In this document: positions 13,968 to 14,722 of the stretch, one piece after another | Layout: each line of letters begins with the position of its first letter | Position numbering within the stretch: position 1 is the first letter of the stretch | Origin: Actinomycetes bacterium | Lineage (GTDB): Bacteria; Actinomycetota; Acidimicrobiia; Acidimicrobiales; RAAP-2 | Length of the DNA: 14,722 nucleotides | NCBI GenBank assembly: GCA_021791615.1 | Contig: JAJYWG010000112.1 | Location: forward strand, 1-14,722 | Direction: 5' to 3' | Program-made: the position numbers and the translations under genes | The notes under the pieces: generated by a model | Databases searched by the model: none | Told to the model about the DNA's origin: nothing | Seen by the model: the letters and a program-made list of their open reading frames with translations, nothing else

Positions 13968-14129
13968 ATGGCCCAGCACCAAGACTGGAGCTCGAGTCCT
14001 CGACCCGGCCGGTCGATGGCCCCGTCGTCGGCTCGGCCTGGTCGTCTGTCCCTTTCGTCGCCGGTCGGAACGGTCCCCATCACCACACCATCACCGCCTG
14101 CTGACCGAGGAGAGCGACGACATGCGTGA
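13968..14129 (+). CDS. Possible small protein, unknown
   Basis: A 53-residue frame starts at an ATG with a perfect AGGAGG 5 nt upstream (13957-13962) and ends overlapping the next gene's start by 8 nt, an arrangement seen in real operons. The product is rich in Ser, Pro and Arg with no motif, membrane segment or Cys, and its codon use is not clearly gene-like. Only the ribosome site and the overlap support it. It may instead be leader sequence of the following gene. Confidence 0.25.
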   Translation: MAQHQDWSSSPRPGRSMAPSSARPGRLSLSSPVGTVPITTPSPPADRGERRHA

Positions 14130-14475
14130 CAACGACGAGTGGTCCCCCGACGAGCCGTTGGGAGCTGAGGCGTTCGAACCGGGCGACGAGGCGTTGGGCG
14201 AAAGCATCATCCTCGACCCGGAGCTGGACGAAGTGGTCCAGGTCGACCCATCCCTCGATCCGACCCTGCAGGTGGACGAGCGCGAGCTCGAGGAGGTCGG
14301 AGCCGACCTCGACGACCCTGAAGCAATGGTCACCCTCGGCGGCGGCGGTGACGATCCCGACGGCTTGGGAGAGCCCGCCGGCCGAGCGATCGCCCGGCGC
14401 GGCGACAGCGAGGGTTGGAGCCTCGAAGCACCGGGTCCGTACCCGGACGACCCCGACGCCGATCCCGACGCCTGA
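14122..14475 (+). CDS. Acidic hypothetical protein
   Basis: This 117-residue protein is very rich in Asp and Glu (start MRDNDEWSPDEPLGAEAF) and ends in a run of Asp/Pro. It has no Cys, no signal peptide and no membrane segment, and is probably disordered for much of its length. Repeated DPxLD-like stretches (LDPELDEVV, VDPSLDPTL) are visible, and a central segment QVDERELEEVGADLDDPEAM could be helical. The ATG at 14122 has GAGGAG 9 nt upstream within a purine-rich GAGGAGAG (14107-14114), a good ribosome site, and third-position GC is high, so I think it is real. I do not recognise a family with known function. It ends 108 nt before the next gene. Confidence 0.7.
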   Translation: MRDNDEWSPDEPLGAEAFEPGDEALGESIILDPELDEVVQVDPSLDPTLQVDERELEEVGADLDDPEAMVTLGGGGDDPDGLGEPAGRAIARRGDSEGWSLEAPGPYPDDPDADPDA

Positions 14476-14583
14476 AGGTTCTCGTGGGCGTCGCCACGGC
14501 CGTCGGCGCCACGGCAGATGGAGACCGTCCCCCCTCCGGCAGCCCGCCGACATGCGGTCGCTGTCCAGGGGCGGTGAGCTGAC

Positions 14584-14722
14584 GTGGGACCGGGCACCGC
14601 CGCCCTTCGGGACATCCTCCGACCTCCGTGGGTGAACCGGACGCTCGCCCTCGTGTGGGCCGCCAGGGTGTCGATGAGCGCGGGGCGGGCGCTGGCCGGG
14701 GTGGTCGCGCCGCTCTACCTGG
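14584..14722 (+). CDS. MFS transporter, N-terminal fragment cut by window end
   Basis: Translation from the GTG at 14584 runs open to the window edge for 46 residues. After a short polar start it reads WVNRTLALVWAARVSM and then ALAGVVAPLYL, the pattern of the first membrane segment and following loop of actinobacterial major facilitator proteins. A stop codon at 14575 limits the frame upstream, so the start must be this GTG (GGTGAG 5 nt upstream) or the GTG at 14632, which lacks a ribosome site. The substrate is unknown and the remainder is outside the window. Confidence 0.65.
   Translation, partial: MGPGTAALRDILRPPWVNRTLALVWAARVSMSAGRALAGVVAPLYL

Noticed and set aside
13892..14104. Short + strand ORF starting at ATG 13892 in the control region
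   Set aside because: It has a purine-rich site only 3 nt upstream, no recognisable product, and competes with the better-spaced small ORF at 13968.
1..14722. CRISPR array, insertion sequence, tRNA or rRNA
   Set aside because: No regularly spaced repeats, transposase or inverted-repeat ends, or RNA gene signatures were seen; the only tandem repeats are the short 9-, 12-, 15- and 19-bp ones listed.

Overview
The window is GC-rich (third-codon-position GC bias, GTG starts, overlapping genes, strong AGGAGG ribosome sites). It looks chromosomal and actinobacterial: the arsenic repressor carries the N-terminal vicinal cysteine pair of the corynebacterial ArsR type, and the respiratory genes are Tat-dependent. 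The lineage (perhaps Acidimicrobiia-like) is inference; no rRNA or tRNA gene is present to fix it.

Layout. Left block, + strand (98-4270): arsR, then a hairpin and a -10 box/perfect dyad operator, then arsD-arsA (8-nt overlap), then after a 115-nt gap a DsrE-family sulfur-carrier-like protein and an FmdE-domain protein 4 nt apart. No arsenite pump (ArsB/Acr3) is in the window. Right block, - strand, transcribed from 13699 down to 4384: a sulfide:quinone oxidoreductase (SQR)-like flavoprotein, an adenylate-kinase-like protein (GTGA overlap with the SQR), a four-cluster ferredoxin subunit (TtrB-like), an NrfD-type membrane anchor (TtrC-like), a 1124-residue molybdopterin oxidoreductase (TtrA-like, 14-nt overlap with the anchor) and an MFS transporter. 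The two blocks converge at about 4271-4383. On the far right, + strand, are a possible small ORF, an acidic protein of unknown function, and the first 46 residues of a second MFS protein cut by the window end.

How it may work. The B-C-A gene order and long-range similarity make the core complex a tetrathionate-reductase-type (Ttr) enzyme: periplasmic-side catalytic and Fe-S subunits, both with twin-arginine signals, and a quinol-oxidising membrane subunit. The SQR-like protein at the head of the same gene string would feed electrons from reduced sulfur into the quinone pool, so the string looks like a quinone-linked sulfur redox module with an adenylate-kinase-like protein and a transporter attached. 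The neighbouring arsenic block has a complete ArsR-ArsD-ArsA set of metal-binding cysteines and is followed by two sulfur- or metal-handling proteins instead of a pump. Whether the two blocks cooperate (for example in thioarsenic chemistry, or if the molybdoenzyme acts on arsenic or selenium oxyanions) is a hypothesis, not something the sequence shows.
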